From NCBI GenBank assembly GCA_019638525.1, contig JAHBTO010000005.1, forward strand, positions 81,038 through 145,037: a stretch of DNA of 64,000 nt, in the 5' to 3' direction. The position numbers and the translations under genes were made by a program. Of the stretch, positions 18,882-28,533 are shown in pieces. The notes beneath the pieces are model-generated. The model had not been told where the DNA came from. It was given only the letters and a program-made list of their open reading frames with translations, and did no database searches. Positions within the stretch are counted from its first letter, which is position 1; each line of letters starts with the position of its first letter. The DNA is from Ferruginibacter sp. (GTDB taxonomy: Bacteria; Bacteroidota; Bacteroidia; Chitinophagales; Chitinophagaceae).

Positions 18882-19445
18882 ATGGAACAACTCATAAATT
18901 TCGACAAGCAACTTTTCCGTATCATCAACAACCAATGGAGTAATTCTTTCTTCAACTGGCTTATGCCCTGGCTGCGAAATTCAAATTTATGGATACCGTT
19001 TTATTTATTCATGATATTACTTATCACCATTAATTTTAAAAAAACAGGCTGGTGGTGGGTTGTGTTTGCTGCCGGCACCGTAATACTCTCTGATTTTGTA
19101 AGCAGCAAAATCATTAAGGAAAACATTATACGATTACGACCCTGCAATGATGCAAGTATTGCCGACTGGGTGCATGTACTGGTTGGCTATAGGCCTCAAA
19201 GCTCAAGCTTTACATCATCGCATGCTGCTAATCATTTTTCTATAGCCACATTTTTATACTTAACGCTAAGCACACAATTTAAAAGATGGCCCGCAATATT
19301 TTTCTTTTGGGCATTTAGTATATCTTATGCACAAATGTATGTTGGCGTTCACTACCCTATTGATATTTTCTGTGGTGGCATAATTGGAATACTTATCGGA
19401 TATTTGTCGGGAAAATCGTTTAACAAAAACTACGGATTAGTATAA
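18882..19445 (+). CDS. PAP2-family membrane phosphatase
   Basis: 187 residues with five to six helices. The phosphatase signature is present: K-x-x-x-x-x-x-R-P in KENIIRLRP, SSFTSSHAANHFS as the PSGH-like second motif, and YVGVHYPIDIFCGG as the third motif, with catalytic His and Asp. These enzymes remove phosphate from undecaprenyl diphosphate, phosphatidate or lipid A. It diverges from the LTA-synthase-like pair, so it may recycle lipid products from it (inference). CorC follows after five bases. Confidence 0.88.
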   Translation: MEQLINFDKQLFRIINNQWSNSFFNWLMPWLRNSNLWIPFYLFMILLITINFKKTGWWWVVFAAGTVILSDFVSSKIIKENIIRLRPCNDASIADWVHVLVGYRPQSSSFTSSHAANHFSIATFLYLTLSTQFKRWPAIFFFWAFSISYAQMYVGVHYPIDIFCGGIIGILIGYLSGKSFNKNYGLV

Positions 19446-19450
19446 TACCA

Positions 19451-20749
19451 ATGGTAGAAATTCTCATATTATCTGTTCTCATTATCATTAATGGCCTGTT
19501 TGTAATGACGGAGATTGCATTGGTAAGTGCCCGTAAAGCCAGGCTGGAAACAATGGCCAAAAAAGGAGATGTAAAGGCCAAAGTGGCCCTGGACCTGGCA
19601 GAGAATCCTGAAAAATTCTTATCTACTGTACAAATATTTATAACCCTTATTGCCATTTTAACGGGTGTATACTCTGGCGAAAGGTTTAGCGGATATGTAC
19701 AACCCTATATTGAAAAAATTACTTTTTTAAAACCATATGCCAATACGATTGCTACCGTTATCATTGTAATTGTTGTTACATTTCTGTCTATTATTTTTGG
19801 CGAACTGGTACCTAAAAGGCTGGGTATGCTACGAGCCGAAAAAATTGCCAGGCTGGTGTCGGCTCCCATGAACTCATTATCGGCTATTACTTTTCCGGTT
19901 GTATGGTTGCTATCATCTATCTCTCACCTGTTTTTTAAGGTTTTCAATATCAAGACATCTTCTGACAACGCCGTTACCGAAGATGAGATTAAAGCCATGA
20001 TAAACGAAGGCAGCGAACATGGGGCTATTGAAGAAGAAGAAAAAGAAATTATTGAAAGATTATTTCACCTGGGCGACCGTAATATCACATCACTGATGAC
20101 ACACCGTACCGATATTATTTGGTTTGATGAAAACGATACGGTGCAAAATTTCAGAGACAGGTTTGAAACCCTTGCCTACTCTACTTATCCCATTTGCGAT
20201 AAAGTTGTTGACGACATTACAGGAGTGATTTTTGTAAAAGATATTGTAAAAGCATCTGCATCTACTAAACTTAAAGATTTGGCTAAGCCGGCTATGTTTG
20301 TTCCGGAAAATAACAGCGCTTACCAATTGCTCGAAAAATTTAAATCGGCCAAAATGCACAGTTGCTTTATTGTAAACGAATACGGCACGCTTGAAGGTAT
20401 GGTTACATTAAACGATGTGCTGGAAGCCATTGTAGGCGATGTACCGCAAAGCGGGCAGGATGAATATGAAATTACCGAAAGAGAAGACGGCACTTACCTG
20501 GTAGATGCACAGATACCGTTTTATGATTTTTTAAGCCATTTTGATAAAACAGAATGGATGAACGAAGGAGAGCAGGATTTTGATACACTGGCAGGTTTTG
20601 TACTGCACGAACTGGAACATATACCCACCACCGGTGAACGTTTTGAATGGAATGGTTTTGATTTTGAAATTATAGATATGGATGGTCAGCGGATTGATAA
20701 ATTGCTGGTAAAAATTTCTGAAGAGATTAAAGAAGAAATGGAAGAATAG
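19451..20749 (+). CDS. CNNM/CorC-type transporter (hemolysin family protein)
   Basis: 432 residues. Domains in order: DUF21/CNNM membrane domain (residues 1-180, four hydrophobic segments), a pair of CBS domains (about 200-325), and a CorC_HlyC domain (about 345-428, with DGTYLVDAQIPFYDF). The family handles Mg2+ or Co2+ efflux. It is close in form to the gliding protein GldE, but the neighbours offer no gliding gene, so that name is not used. It is co-transcribed with the PAP2 gene and ends two bases from the convergent DUF6702 gene. Confidence 0.88.
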   Translation: MVEILILSVLIIINGLFVMTEIALVSARKARLETMAKKGDVKAKVALDLAENPEKFLSTVQIFITLIAILTGVYSGERFSGYVQPYIEKITFLKPYANTIATVIIVIVVTFLSIIFGELVPKRLGMLRAEKIARLVSAPMNSLSAITFPVVWLLSSISHLFFKVFNIKTSSDNAVTEDEIKAMINEGSEHGAIEEEEKEIIERLFHLGDRNITSLMTHRTDIIWFDENDTVQNFRDRFETLAYSTYPICDKVVDDITGVIFVKDIVKASASTKLKDLAKPAMFVPENNSAYQLLEKFKSAKMHSCFIVNEYGTLEGMVTLNDVLEAIVGDVPQSGQDEYEITEREDGTYLVDAQIPFYDFLSHFDKTEWMNEGEQDFDTLAGFVLHELEHIPTTGERFEWNGFDFEIIDMDGQRIDKLLVKISEEIKEEMEE

Positions 20750-20751
20750 TT

Positions 20752-21282
20752 TTAAAAACTAAAACTGTATGTAGCATTGGGGTTTACCAGTTTGGTACTT
20801 TGCCTTTTGCCATTTACAATCACATGCACAATATTTATCTGTTGCTCTTTGTAGTCAAATAAAATATTATCCACCACATCAATTTTCTTTACAACCTGCA
20901 CATCATTTACCTGGTAATAGCTTATGATACCTTCTTCATCCTGCTCGTAACCTATAAATTGCAGCAATGCCGTCTTTCCGTTTACATGTATAATTAAATG
21001 GTTTTGCACATAACTACTCACTAGTTTATTCATGGCATTTTTATCTTTTGGTTGCAACAGGTCAACCGTGCCTTTATATGTTTTGCGTAGTTCATGCTCA
21101 AAATCATCAGTAAAAATCTTACAACTTATTTCCAATGTTTTATCACTGGCATTATGTTCAATTTGCGTTACACTAACATAAATGGGATGATTAGCATTTG
21201 CACCTGTATTAAAATCACTAAAAAGGGCAATAGGCCTTACAAAAGAAAATAGCAGCAACCACTTAAATAATAATTGTACCAT
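20752..21282 (-). CDS. DUF6702 family secreted protein
   Basis: 176 residues. A hydrophobic N-terminus (MVQLLFKWLLLFSFVRPI) serves as a signal. The mature part begins with NHPIYVSVTQIEHNASDKTL, typical of DUF6702, a beta-rich Bacteroidota family of unknown role, and ends with the NATYSFSF barrel-like tail. In this phylum it is often found close to HupE/UreJ and M1 peptidase genes, as here where it diverges from that pair. No catalytic residues recognised. Confidence 0.75.
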   Translation of the reverse strand: MVQLLFKWLLLFSFVRPIALFSDFNTGANANHPIYVSVTQIEHNASDKTLEISCKIFTDDFEHELRKTYKGTVDLLQPKDKNAMNKLVSSYVQNHLIIHVNGKTALLQFIGYEQDEEGIISYYQVNDVQVVKKIDVVDNILFDYKEQQINIVHVIVNGKRQSTKLVNPNATYSFSF

Positions 21283-21367
21283 TTAGCCAAGAGATTGATA
21301 AAAAATCGTTACTTTAAAGATATTTGAATTGCAAAACTACTGTAAACATTTAATTGATTTCCAATAG

Positions 21368-21949
21368 ATGCAGAATTTGGGATTTTATTTTGATCTTGGC
21401 TGGCATCATATTATTGCATGGGACGCTTTAGACCATTTACTTTTTGTATTAGCATTAAGCGCCATTTATGTATTGGCAAACTGGAAACAGGTTTTAATAT
21501 TGGTTACTGCTTTTACCATTGGGCATTCGCTCACACTGGCATTAAGCGTTTATGATATTGTAAGGGTTAATGATAAATGGGTGGAGTTTCTGATACCCTG
21601 CACCATCATCGTTACAGCAGCTGCCAATTTTTTTGAGAAAGATTTTAACCCAAAATCGTTGCGGTTAAATTATTTTTTTGCTTTGTTTTTTGGGTTGATA
21701 CATGGCCTGGGATTTGCTAATGCCATACGCTTTATGATTATTGGTGATGAAAGCCTGGGCTGGAGCCTTTTTGGTTTTAACATTGGTCTTGAAGCCGGGC
21801 AAATAGCCGTGGTTACTGTAATACTTGTTGTAAGCTATTTATTTATAAATATTGCAAGGCTTAACAGGAAATGGTGGGTTTGGAGTTTATCATTAACTTC
21901 ATTATTGATTGCAGTAAATATAGCATGGAATAAATTTTTTTTATTATAG
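21368..21949 (+). CDS. HupE/UreJ-family membrane protein
   Basis: 193 residues, about six helices. Conserved histidines and acids occur in GWHHIIAWDALDHLLFV (residues 11-27), FTIGHSLTLAL and LIHGLGFANA; in this family they line a metal path. HupE and UreJ relatives are nickel/cobalt permeases, but no hydrogenase or urease lies nearby, and the fixed partners here are an M1 metallopeptidase 21 bases downstream and a divergent DUF6702. A metal-supply role for the peptidase is only a hypothesis. Confidence 0.82.
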   Translation: MQNLGFYFDLGWHHIIAWDALDHLLFVLALSAIYVLANWKQVLILVTAFTIGHSLTLALSVYDIVRVNDKWVEFLIPCTIIVTAAANFFEKDFNPKSLRLNYFFALFFGLIHGLGFANAIRFMIIGDESLGWSLFGFNIGLEAGQIAVVTVILVVSYLFINIARLNRKWWVWSLSLTSLLIAVNIAWNKFFLL

Positions 21950-21970
21950 AATAACAATTAAAAATATACA

Positions 21971-24373
21971 ATGAAAAAACTATTGCTATTTTCTATTGTA
22001 CTGCTGGCTTGCCAGGGTACTTTTGCTCAAGATATAAAAAATAACCCCGGCAGTAACCATGGTAACCGCTTTGAACAATTGGGTACCATATTACCAACTC
22101 CAAACGAATATCGTACAGCAAGCGGTGCCCCCGGCCCCAAGTACTGGCAACAGCGCTGCGACTATGATATTACCTGCGAACTGGATGAACCCAATCGCCG
22201 GCTAACAGGTAAAGAAACAATTACGTACTACAACAATTCGCCCGATGTATTAACATACCTGTGGCTTCAGTTAGATGAAAACCAACACAGCAACACCAAT
22301 AACTCGGGGTATGAAACCAGCAACTTTATGCCACGTGGCATTACCGAAGATGATATTACAAGGTACAGCGGTAAAGTAGATAAAGACAGGGAATATGGCG
22401 ATAATATCACCCGTGTAGCTGATGCATCGGGAAAGGCATTAACTTATACCATTAATAAAACCATGATGCGTATTGAATTGCCGCAACCACTAAAACCCGG
22501 GCAGCAGTTTATTTTTAAAGTTGACTGGAACTATAATATTATTGAACGCACAAAATATGGCGGCCGTGGCGGATTTGAACATTTTGCCGAAGATGGAAAT
22601 GATTTATTTACCATGACGCAGTGGTACCCCCGCCTTTGTGTGTACAGCGATTTCCAGGGATGGCAAAACCACCAGTTTGTTGGCAGTGGTGAGTTTGCAT
22701 TAACCTTTGGCAACTTTAAAGTAGCTATGACGGTACCTGCCGACCATGTGGTAATGGCTACCGGCCAGGCACAAAATTACCAGCAGGTGTTAACGCCTAC
22801 CCAATATGCACGCTGGCAAAAAGCACAAACAACCACCGAACCTTTAGAAATTGTAACATTAGATGAAGCAGTGGCCCGTGAAAAACAAAAATCAAAAGAT
22901 AAAAAAACATGGATATTTAAAGCCGATATGGTTCGTGATTTTGCATGGGGTTCGTCACGCAAATTTATTTGGGATGCAATGCCTACAGTGGTATCGGGTA
23001 AAAAAGTAATGTGCATGAGCGCTTATGGAAAAGAAGCGTATGCATTGTACCGTAAGTTTAGCACCAAAGCAGTGGCACACACCATCAAAAGTTATTCTAA
23101 ATTCACCATACCATATCCCTACCCGGTAGCACAAAGCTTAGAAGCTGCCAATGGAATGGAATATCCTATGATTTGTTTCAACTTTGGCCGATGCGAAAAA
23201 GACGATAATGGCGCCTATGGCCCCAACAGTACATACAGCGAGGCTACAAAAAATGGTATGATAGGCGTGGTGATACATGAAGTAGGCCATAACTTTTTCC
23301 CCATGATTATCAACAGCGATGAAAGACAATGGACTTGGATGGATGAAGGCCTTAACTCTTTTTGCGAATACCTTACCGAAGAATTATGGGATAATAAATT
23401 CCCGGTAAGCAAAGGCCCGGCATATAAGATTGTAGATTATATGAAGCTACCTAAAGATATGCTTGAACCCATCATGACCAACAGCGAAAACATCATCATG
23501 TTTGGCCCCAATGCATACAGCAAACCAACAACGGGTTTAAATATTTTAAGAGAAACCATCATGGGCAGGGAATTATTTGATTATGCTTTTAAAGAATATG
23601 CAAGGCGTTGGGCATTTAAACATCCTACACCGGCCGATTTTTTCCGAACCATGGAAGATGCAAGCGCCGAAGACCTGGATTGGTTTTGGAGAGGATGGTT
23701 TTATAGTACAGACCCCTGCGATATTTCAATTGATACCGTAAAATGGTCGGTATTAAATACCGAAGCGCCTGCCAAAACCAATACAAATGCTACAACCCGT
23801 AAAGTGCCGGTGGCAAAACCAATACTTAATGATTTTGATGACATATCCAAATTACGTAACAGGAACGATAAGAACATTACATTTGCTACCGATGCCGATA
23901 AATCGCTCAGGGATTTTTACTGGCATTACGACCGTAACCTGGTAAAAGTAGATACCACGCCCTTTGAAATAACCACGCCTGCACATGTGGCTGATGATTA
24001 CAGCGAGGCAGAAAGGTTTCATATTGCCGGCAATAAAAATTTATACGAAATAACTTTCAGCAATAAAGGCGGCCTGGTAATGCCTATCATTGTTGAATGG
24101 ACATTTAAGGATGGCACAAAAGAAACCGACCGTATTGCCGCACAGGTATGGCGCAAAAACGAAAATAAAGTTGTAAAAACTTTTATGAAAGATAAAGAAG
24201 TAGTATCAATACAATTAGACCCTATGAGAGAAACCGCCGATATTAATACTGATAACAACAGGTGGCCTTCGGTTGCAACACCCAGCAAATTTCAATTGTT
24301 TAAAAATAGTGGTGGCCGTGGCCCCAGAGGCGCTGCAGGCGGCAACAACCCTATGCAAAAGGAAATAAAATAA
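21971..24373 (+). CDS. M1-family zinc metallopeptidase
   Basis: 800 residues with a signal peptide ending FAQ. The zinc site follows the gluzincin pattern exactly: H436-EVG-H440, then Glu459 in WMDEGLNSF, 19 residues later. EAANGMEYPM upstream is the GAMEN-like exopeptidase loop in the divergent form (NGMEYP). N-terminal beta domain with many aromatic residues; C-terminal Gly/Arg/Pro-rich tail from about residue 785. It is probably an exported aminopeptidase-like enzyme. Operon with the HupE-like gene; ends at a strong terminator. Confidence 0.92.
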   Translation: MKKLLLFSIVLLACQGTFAQDIKNNPGSNHGNRFEQLGTILPTPNEYRTASGAPGPKYWQQRCDYDITCELDEPNRRLTGKETITYYNNSPDVLTYLWLQLDENQHSNTNNSGYETSNFMPRGITEDDITRYSGKVDKDREYGDNITRVADASGKALTYTINKTMMRIELPQPLKPGQQFIFKVDWNYNIIERTKYGGRGGFEHFAEDGNDLFTMTQWYPRLCVYSDFQGWQNHQFVGSGEFALTFGNFKVAMTVPADHVVMATGQAQNYQQVLTPTQYARWQKAQTTTEPLEIVTLDEAVAREKQKSKDKKTWIFKADMVRDFAWGSSRKFIWDAMPTVVSGKKVMCMSAYGKEAYALYRKFSTKAVAHTIKSYSKFTIPYPYPVAQSLEAANGMEYPMICFNFGRCEKDDNGAYGPNSTYSEATKNGMIGVVIHEVGHNFFPMIINSDERQWTWMDEGLNSFCEYLTEELWDNKFPVSKGPAYKIVDYMKLPKDMLEPIMTNSENIIMFGPNAYSKPTTGLNILRETIMGRELFDYAFKEYARRWAFKHPTPADFFRTMEDASAEDLDWFWRGWFYSTDPCDISIDTVKWSVLNTEAPAKTNTNATTRKVPVAKPILNDFDDISKLRNRNDKNITFATDADKSLRDFYWHYDRNLVKVDTTPFEITTPAHVADDYSEAERFHIAGNKNLYEITFSNKGGLVMPIIVEWTFKDGTKETDRIAAQVWRKNENKVVKTFMKDKEVVSIQLDPMRETADINTDNNRWPSVATPSKFQLFKNSGGRGPRGAAGGNNPMQKEIK

Positions 24374-24382
24374 AAAACAACT

Positions 24383-24417
24383 AATAAAAAAGCTGCTTAA
24401 TAAGCAGCTTTTTTATT
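24383..24417 (+). terminator. Rho-independent terminator after the M1 peptidase gene
   Basis: AATAAAAAAGCTGCTTA pairs with TAAGCAGCTTTTTTATT around a one-base loop or tight turn. Being symmetric with A and T runs, it may work both ways. It ends about 30 bases before the next gene. Confidence 0.9.
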
Positions 24418-24418
24418 A

Positions 24419-24426
24419 CATCTTTG
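24419..24426 (+). promoter_or_regulatory. Possible -7 element for the esterase gene
   Basis: CATCTTTG, one mismatch from TAnnTTTG, lies directly behind the terminator and 19 bases before the ATG at 24446. The same variant sequence stands in front of the large T9SS cargo gene at 53121-53128. Confidence 0.4.
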
Positions 24427-24445
24427 TAGCACTTAAGTTTAACAG

Positions 24446-25261
24446 ATGAAATACTGTGGTTATTTAATTATTTGTTTTTTTATTTCGGCAAAAATATTTG
24501 CCGGTACCGTTGATACGGTTTCTGTTTATAGCAACAGTATGCACAAAGCAATCAACTGTGTTGTAATAAAACCCGATGCATATAATGGAACCGATAAAAG
24601 GTTCCCGGTGGTTTATTTATTACATGGCTACTCAGGTAATTACAGCAACTGGATTACAAAAGTGCCAGCGTTAAAAACTCACGCCGATACTTATAATATT
24701 TTAATTGTGTGCCCCGATGGTAATTACAGCAGTTGGTATTTCGACAGCCCTGTTGATAGCACATACCGATACGAAACCTATATTACTTCAGAAGTTGTAC
24801 AGTATATTGACACCCATTATAAAACTATTGCCGATAAAGAACACAGGGCCATTACAGGATTAAGCATGGGCGGCCATGGTGCATTGTTTTTAGGCCTCAG
24901 GCATAGCGATACTTATGGCGCCGCAGGCAGCATGAGTGGTGGGGTTGATCTTAATGAAAGCCGCAATAAATTTGATATTGCAAAACGAATTGGAGACACC
25001 ATCAGAAATGCCAATAATTGGAAAAATCTTTCGGTGATAAACCTGGTTGAAAATTTTACAGGTACCAATCTTAAAATAATTTTTGATTGTGGTATAGATG
25101 ATATATTCATCAAAGGCAACCGCAAACTGCATCAAAAAATGCTGCAGTTAAAAATACCACATGATTATTATGAACGGCCCGGAAAACATAATTGGGCGTA
25201 CTGGGGTAATAGTGTAGATTTTCAGCTATTATATTTTTATCATTTCTTCAACAGCAATTAG
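24446..25261 (+). CDS. Secreted alpha/beta-hydrolase esterase (FrmB/antigen 85 type)
   Basis: 271 residues with a signal peptide (cleavage near FAGT). The fold signs are VVYLLHGYSGNYSNW (oxyanion region, about residues 51-65), nucleophile elbow GLSMGGHGAL with the catalytic Ser near residue 139, an acidic FDCGIDD loop and the C-terminal His in KHNWAYW. Related proteins are acyl or feruloyl esterases and S-formylglutathione hydrolases; a signal peptide argues for a polysaccharide esterase. Convergent with the YwqK-like gene. Confidence 0.85.
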   Translation: MKYCGYLIICFFISAKIFAGTVDTVSVYSNSMHKAINCVVIKPDAYNGTDKRFPVVYLLHGYSGNYSNWITKVPALKTHADTYNILIVCPDGNYSSWYFDSPVDSTYRYETYITSEVVQYIDTHYKTIADKEHRAITGLSMGGHGALFLGLRHSDTYGAAGSMSGGVDLNESRNKFDIAKRIGDTIRNANNWKNLSVINLVENFTGTNLKIIFDCGIDDIFIKGNRKLHQKMLQLKIPHDYYERPGKHNWAYWGNSVDFQLLYFYHFFNSN

Positions 25262-25270
25262 CATAATTCA

Positions 25271-25960
25271 TCAGCCACCTGCCGATGTCCTTCCATCTCT
25301 TAGTGCTTTTTTCTTGCCCCTGTTTTTCTTTTCCCATTCAATCATCTCGGGAGTTTTTTCCACCTCTTTCTTTTTTTCTGGTACGGCTTGCACTGTCTTT
25401 ATATTTTCGCCAGGCGATACCAAATGACCATGGTCATAATTTTCAACCTTTATCAACCTGCCTGTACCTGCTTCGTAATATTTCCACTCACCGTGTTTTA
25501 CACTATAGGGCTCGGCTTTTATAACTTTAAATTCAATTATTTCGTTATTGCCTTCGCCATACACCGGAATGGTATCATAAGGTGCATTAGGGTCGTAAGC
25601 ACGCCACGATTCTTCCCGGATTAGGTCGCCAAGGTATGTATAGTATTGCTGTATACCATCTTTATCTCCATGCTTGTAAAATTCTACCGCAATTAAATCG
25701 CCTACCAGGCTATACTTGCGCCAAAGCCCTTCTTTCTTATCGTTTTTAAAAATACCTTCTTCTTCATAACCCGGCTCTCCTCTTAAAGGTTCTACATGCA
25801 CTACCCATTTTCCTTGTTTTAGGTTATTTATATCAATTGCATTTAAAGTATCGCCATCGGCATTAAGCTTAAAACTTTTATATTGAGCGCTGCCACTCAT
25901 CAAAAACAAAAATTGAATGATGGTAACTAACAACAATTGCCGTATTTTTAAATGCTGCAT
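25271..25960 (-). CDS. YwqK/MORN-repeat-like secreted protein
   Basis: 229 residues with a signal peptide (to about residue 26). Four or five repeats of the form G-x-W/x-x-x-Y-x-x-G follow (GKWVVHVEP, EGLWRKYSLVGDLIAVEFY, DGIQQYYTYLGDLIREESW, HGEWKYYEAGTGRLIKVE), the pattern of MORN-like YwqK proteins. The tail is Lys/Glu-rich with a basic end. Databases call this family an antitoxin, but no toxin gene is near. Function unknown, possibly surface binding. Confidence 0.72.
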   Translation of the reverse strand: MQHLKIRQLLLVTIIQFLFLMSGSAQYKSFKLNADGDTLNAIDINNLKQGKWVVHVEPLRGEPGYEEEGIFKNDKKEGLWRKYSLVGDLIAVEFYKHGDKDGIQQYYTYLGDLIREESWRAYDPNAPYDTIPVYGEGNNEIIEFKVIKAEPYSVKHGEWKYYEAGTGRLIKVENYDHGHLVSPGENIKTVQAVPEKKKEVEKTPEMIEWEKKNRGKKKALRDGRTSAGG

Positions 25961-26007
25961 AACGTTCAGTTTAGATATTTATCTTTTTTACAACCAAAAC
26001 CATTATC

Positions 26008-28533
26008 ATGAAATTCGTTTTCAAAATTACACTAATACTGCTTTTTACAAATGTTAATTCTGCCATAGCACAAATAAAAAGCACCACGGCTACCGAAAGA
26101 TTAAACGGTATTGAGAAAAGAAAATTGCTGGAGAAAGACACTAGTTTAAACAGTATCAAATTCAGAAACGTGGGGCCAAGCATCATGAGCGGCCGTGTGG
26201 TGGATATTGATGTAAACCCAAACGACCCTACAGAGTTTTATGTAGCTTATGCAACAGGCGGTTTATGGTACAGCAATAATAACGGGCAAAGCCTTGTACC
26301 GGTTTTTGATAAAGAAAATACATTTACCATTGGTGATATTGCAGTAAGATGGAACAAAAAAAATGAACAATTGCAACAAGCACAAAACAACAATCAAATT
26401 TGGGTGGGTACCGGCGAGGTTAACAGCAGCCGCTCTTCGTATGCAGGCTTAGGCGTGTATAAAAGTAATGATAATGGCAAAACATGGCAATACATTGGTT
26501 TACCCGAAAGCCATCACATAGGTAAAATAATTTTGCACCCAACTGAACTTAATACCGCATGGGTGGCAGTGCTTGGTCATTTATACTCGCCCAATAAAGA
26601 ACGTGGTGTGTACAAAACAACCGATGGCGGTAAAACATGGAAACAAACTTTATATATTGATGATAATACCGGCGCTGTAGATATGGACATCAACCCAAAA
26701 AACCCTGATGAATTATATGCAGCTATGTGGTACCGTACAAGGCGTGCATGGAATTTTGAAGAAGGCGGAAAAACTTCGGGTATTTATAAAAGTACCGATG
26801 GCGGCAATAGCTGGAAGCCTGTAACTATTACCGGAAGTGGCTTTGCAACAGGTGATGGCATTGGCAGGATAGGTATAGCAGTATTTGCAGCTAACCCTAA
26901 TATCATTTATGCTACATTGGATAATCAAAACCACAGGCCTGATACTGCAAAGAAAAAAACAGACACCAATTATGTTTTAAAAAATTTTAAAGATATAAGC
27001 AAAGAAGAATTTTTAAACCTGGATGATAAAAAATTAAACAGGTTTTTATCTGATAATGGTTTTAAAGAAAAATATACGGCATCATCAGTAAAAGAAATGG
27101 TTAAAACCAACAAGATAAAACCAACCGAAATATATAATTACCTGTTTGATGCTAATGAAGCCTTGTTTGATACACCCATTATTGGTTGCGAAGTGTACCG
27201 TAGCAATGATGCCGGCATACACTGGCAAAAAGTAAACATCAAAGAGCTTAATCTTTATAATACCTATGGTTATTATTTTGGAAAAATATCTGTTAGCGAT
27301 TATGATGAAAACAAACTGGTGATTAACGGTTATTCGTTAATGCTGAGTACCGATGGCGGAAAAACTTTTAAAAGCACGGATAATGATGCCACACATGCCG
27401 ACTGGCATGGCTGCTGGATGAACCCAAATAATGATAAGCACTGGATTGCAGGAAATGATGGCGGCTGCAACATCACTTACGATAATGGCGAACACTGGTT
27501 TAAAGCCAATACACCATCGGTAGGGCAGTTTTACAAAATTGCTGTTGACGATGCTAAACCATATAATATTTATGGAGGGTTGCAGGATAACGGAACATGG
27601 TATGGCTCTTCTAAAACAAAAGATATTGACCAATGGGATTATGAAGGAGTTTATCCCTGGAAACGTATGGGTGGCGGCGATGGCATGCAGGTAGCCATTG
27701 ATACAAGAGATAATAAAACATTGTACTTTGGATCGCAATTTGGATTTTATAGCCGCAGGAGTACAGAAGGCGGAAAAAGAATTTCTATTTATCCTCAACC
27801 CGATTTGGGCGAAGAAAAATACCGCTTTAACTGGCAAACACCTATCTGGCTAAGCAAACACAACCAGGATATTTTTTATTATGCCACTAACAAATTTCAT
27901 CGCAGCATGCAGCGGGGAGAAGATATGCAAACATTAAGCAACGATTTAACAAATGGTGGCAAAGCCGGCGATGTGCCTTTTGGAACAAGTACCACTTTAG
28001 CTGAATCGGATTTAAAATTCGGGCTCATATATATTGGTACCGATGACGGCAATATACAGGTAAGCAAAGATGATGGTTATACCTGGACAAAAATCAGTAA
28101 CAACATTCCTAAAGAAATGCAAGGCTTGTATGTAAGCCGTGTTGCCCCATCAGCATTTAAAGAAGGAAGAGTGTATGTAAGTTTAAACGGTTATCGTAAT
28201 GATAATTTTGGCGCTTATCTTTTGGTAAGCGAAGATTACGGCGCCACCTGGACAAAGCTTGGAAATGATTTACCCTTGGAACCTATTAATGTAGTAACCG
28301 AAGACCCCAAAAAAGAAAATATCATTTATGTAGGTACCGATAACGGTTTGTATGCTTCCTTCAATATGGGTAAATCATTTAAAACTCTTGACCACAACCT
28401 GCCCCGTGTGCCGGTGCATGATATAGTGGTTCAAAAAAGAGAAAATGAATTGGTGATTGGCACCCATGGGCGAAGCATTTACATCACCAAACTTGATGCT
28501 ATACAAAAATTAAGTAAGGCCGAAAGCAATTAA
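26008..28533 (+). CDS. Secreted BNR / VPS10-type beta-propeller protein
   Basis: 841 residues with a signal peptide ending AIAQ. At least six sialidase-type Asp-box motifs are visible, such as SNDNGKTWQYIG, TTDGGKTWKQ, STDGGNSWKP, STDGGKTFKS, SKDDGYTWTK and SEDYGATWTK. They mark a large beta-propeller like sortilin/VPS10 and BNR glycosidase-like proteins. A block NDGGCNITYDNGEHWFKAN is shared by this Bacteroidota family. No catalytic nucleophile is assigned; the role may be glycan or peptide binding or hydrolysis. Converges on, and overlaps by four bases, the tryptophan dioxygenase gene. Confidence 0.82.
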   Translation: MKFVFKITLILLFTNVNSAIAQIKSTTATERLNGIEKRKLLEKDTSLNSIKFRNVGPSIMSGRVVDIDVNPNDPTEFYVAYATGGLWYSNNNGQSLVPVFDKENTFTIGDIAVRWNKKNEQLQQAQNNNQIWVGTGEVNSSRSSYAGLGVYKSNDNGKTWQYIGLPESHHIGKIILHPTELNTAWVAVLGHLYSPNKERGVYKTTDGGKTWKQTLYIDDNTGAVDMDINPKNPDELYAAMWYRTRRAWNFEEGGKTSGIYKSTDGGNSWKPVTITGSGFATGDGIGRIGIAVFAANPNIIYATLDNQNHRPDTAKKKTDTNYVLKNFKDISKEEFLNLDDKKLNRFLSDNGFKEKYTASSVKEMVKTNKIKPTEIYNYLFDANEALFDTPIIGCEVYRSNDAGIHWQKVNIKELNLYNTYGYYFGKISVSDYDENKLVINGYSLMLSTDGGKTFKSTDNDATHADWHGCWMNPNNDKHWIAGNDGGCNITYDNGEHWFKANTPSVGQFYKIAVDDAKPYNIYGGLQDNGTWYGSSKTKDIDQWDYEGVYPWKRMGGGDGMQVAIDTRDNKTLYFGSQFGFYSRRSTEGGKRISIYPQPDLGEEKYRFNWQTPIWLSKHNQDIFYYATNKFHRSMQRGEDMQTLSNDLTNGGKAGDVPFGTSTTLAESDLKFGLIYIGTDDGNIQVSKDDGYTWTKISNNIPKEMQGLYVSRVAPSAFKEGRVYVSLNGYRNDNFGAYLLVSEDYGATWTKLGNDLPLEPINVVTEDPKKENIIYVGTDNGLYASFNMGKSFKTLDHNLPRVPVHDIVVQKRENELVIGTHGRSIYITKLDAIQKLSKAESN

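Noticed and set aside
25271..25960. Antitoxin label for the YwqK-like protein
   Set aside because: No toxin gene is adjacent; the protein has a signal peptide, and MORN-like repeats alone do not show antitoxin function.
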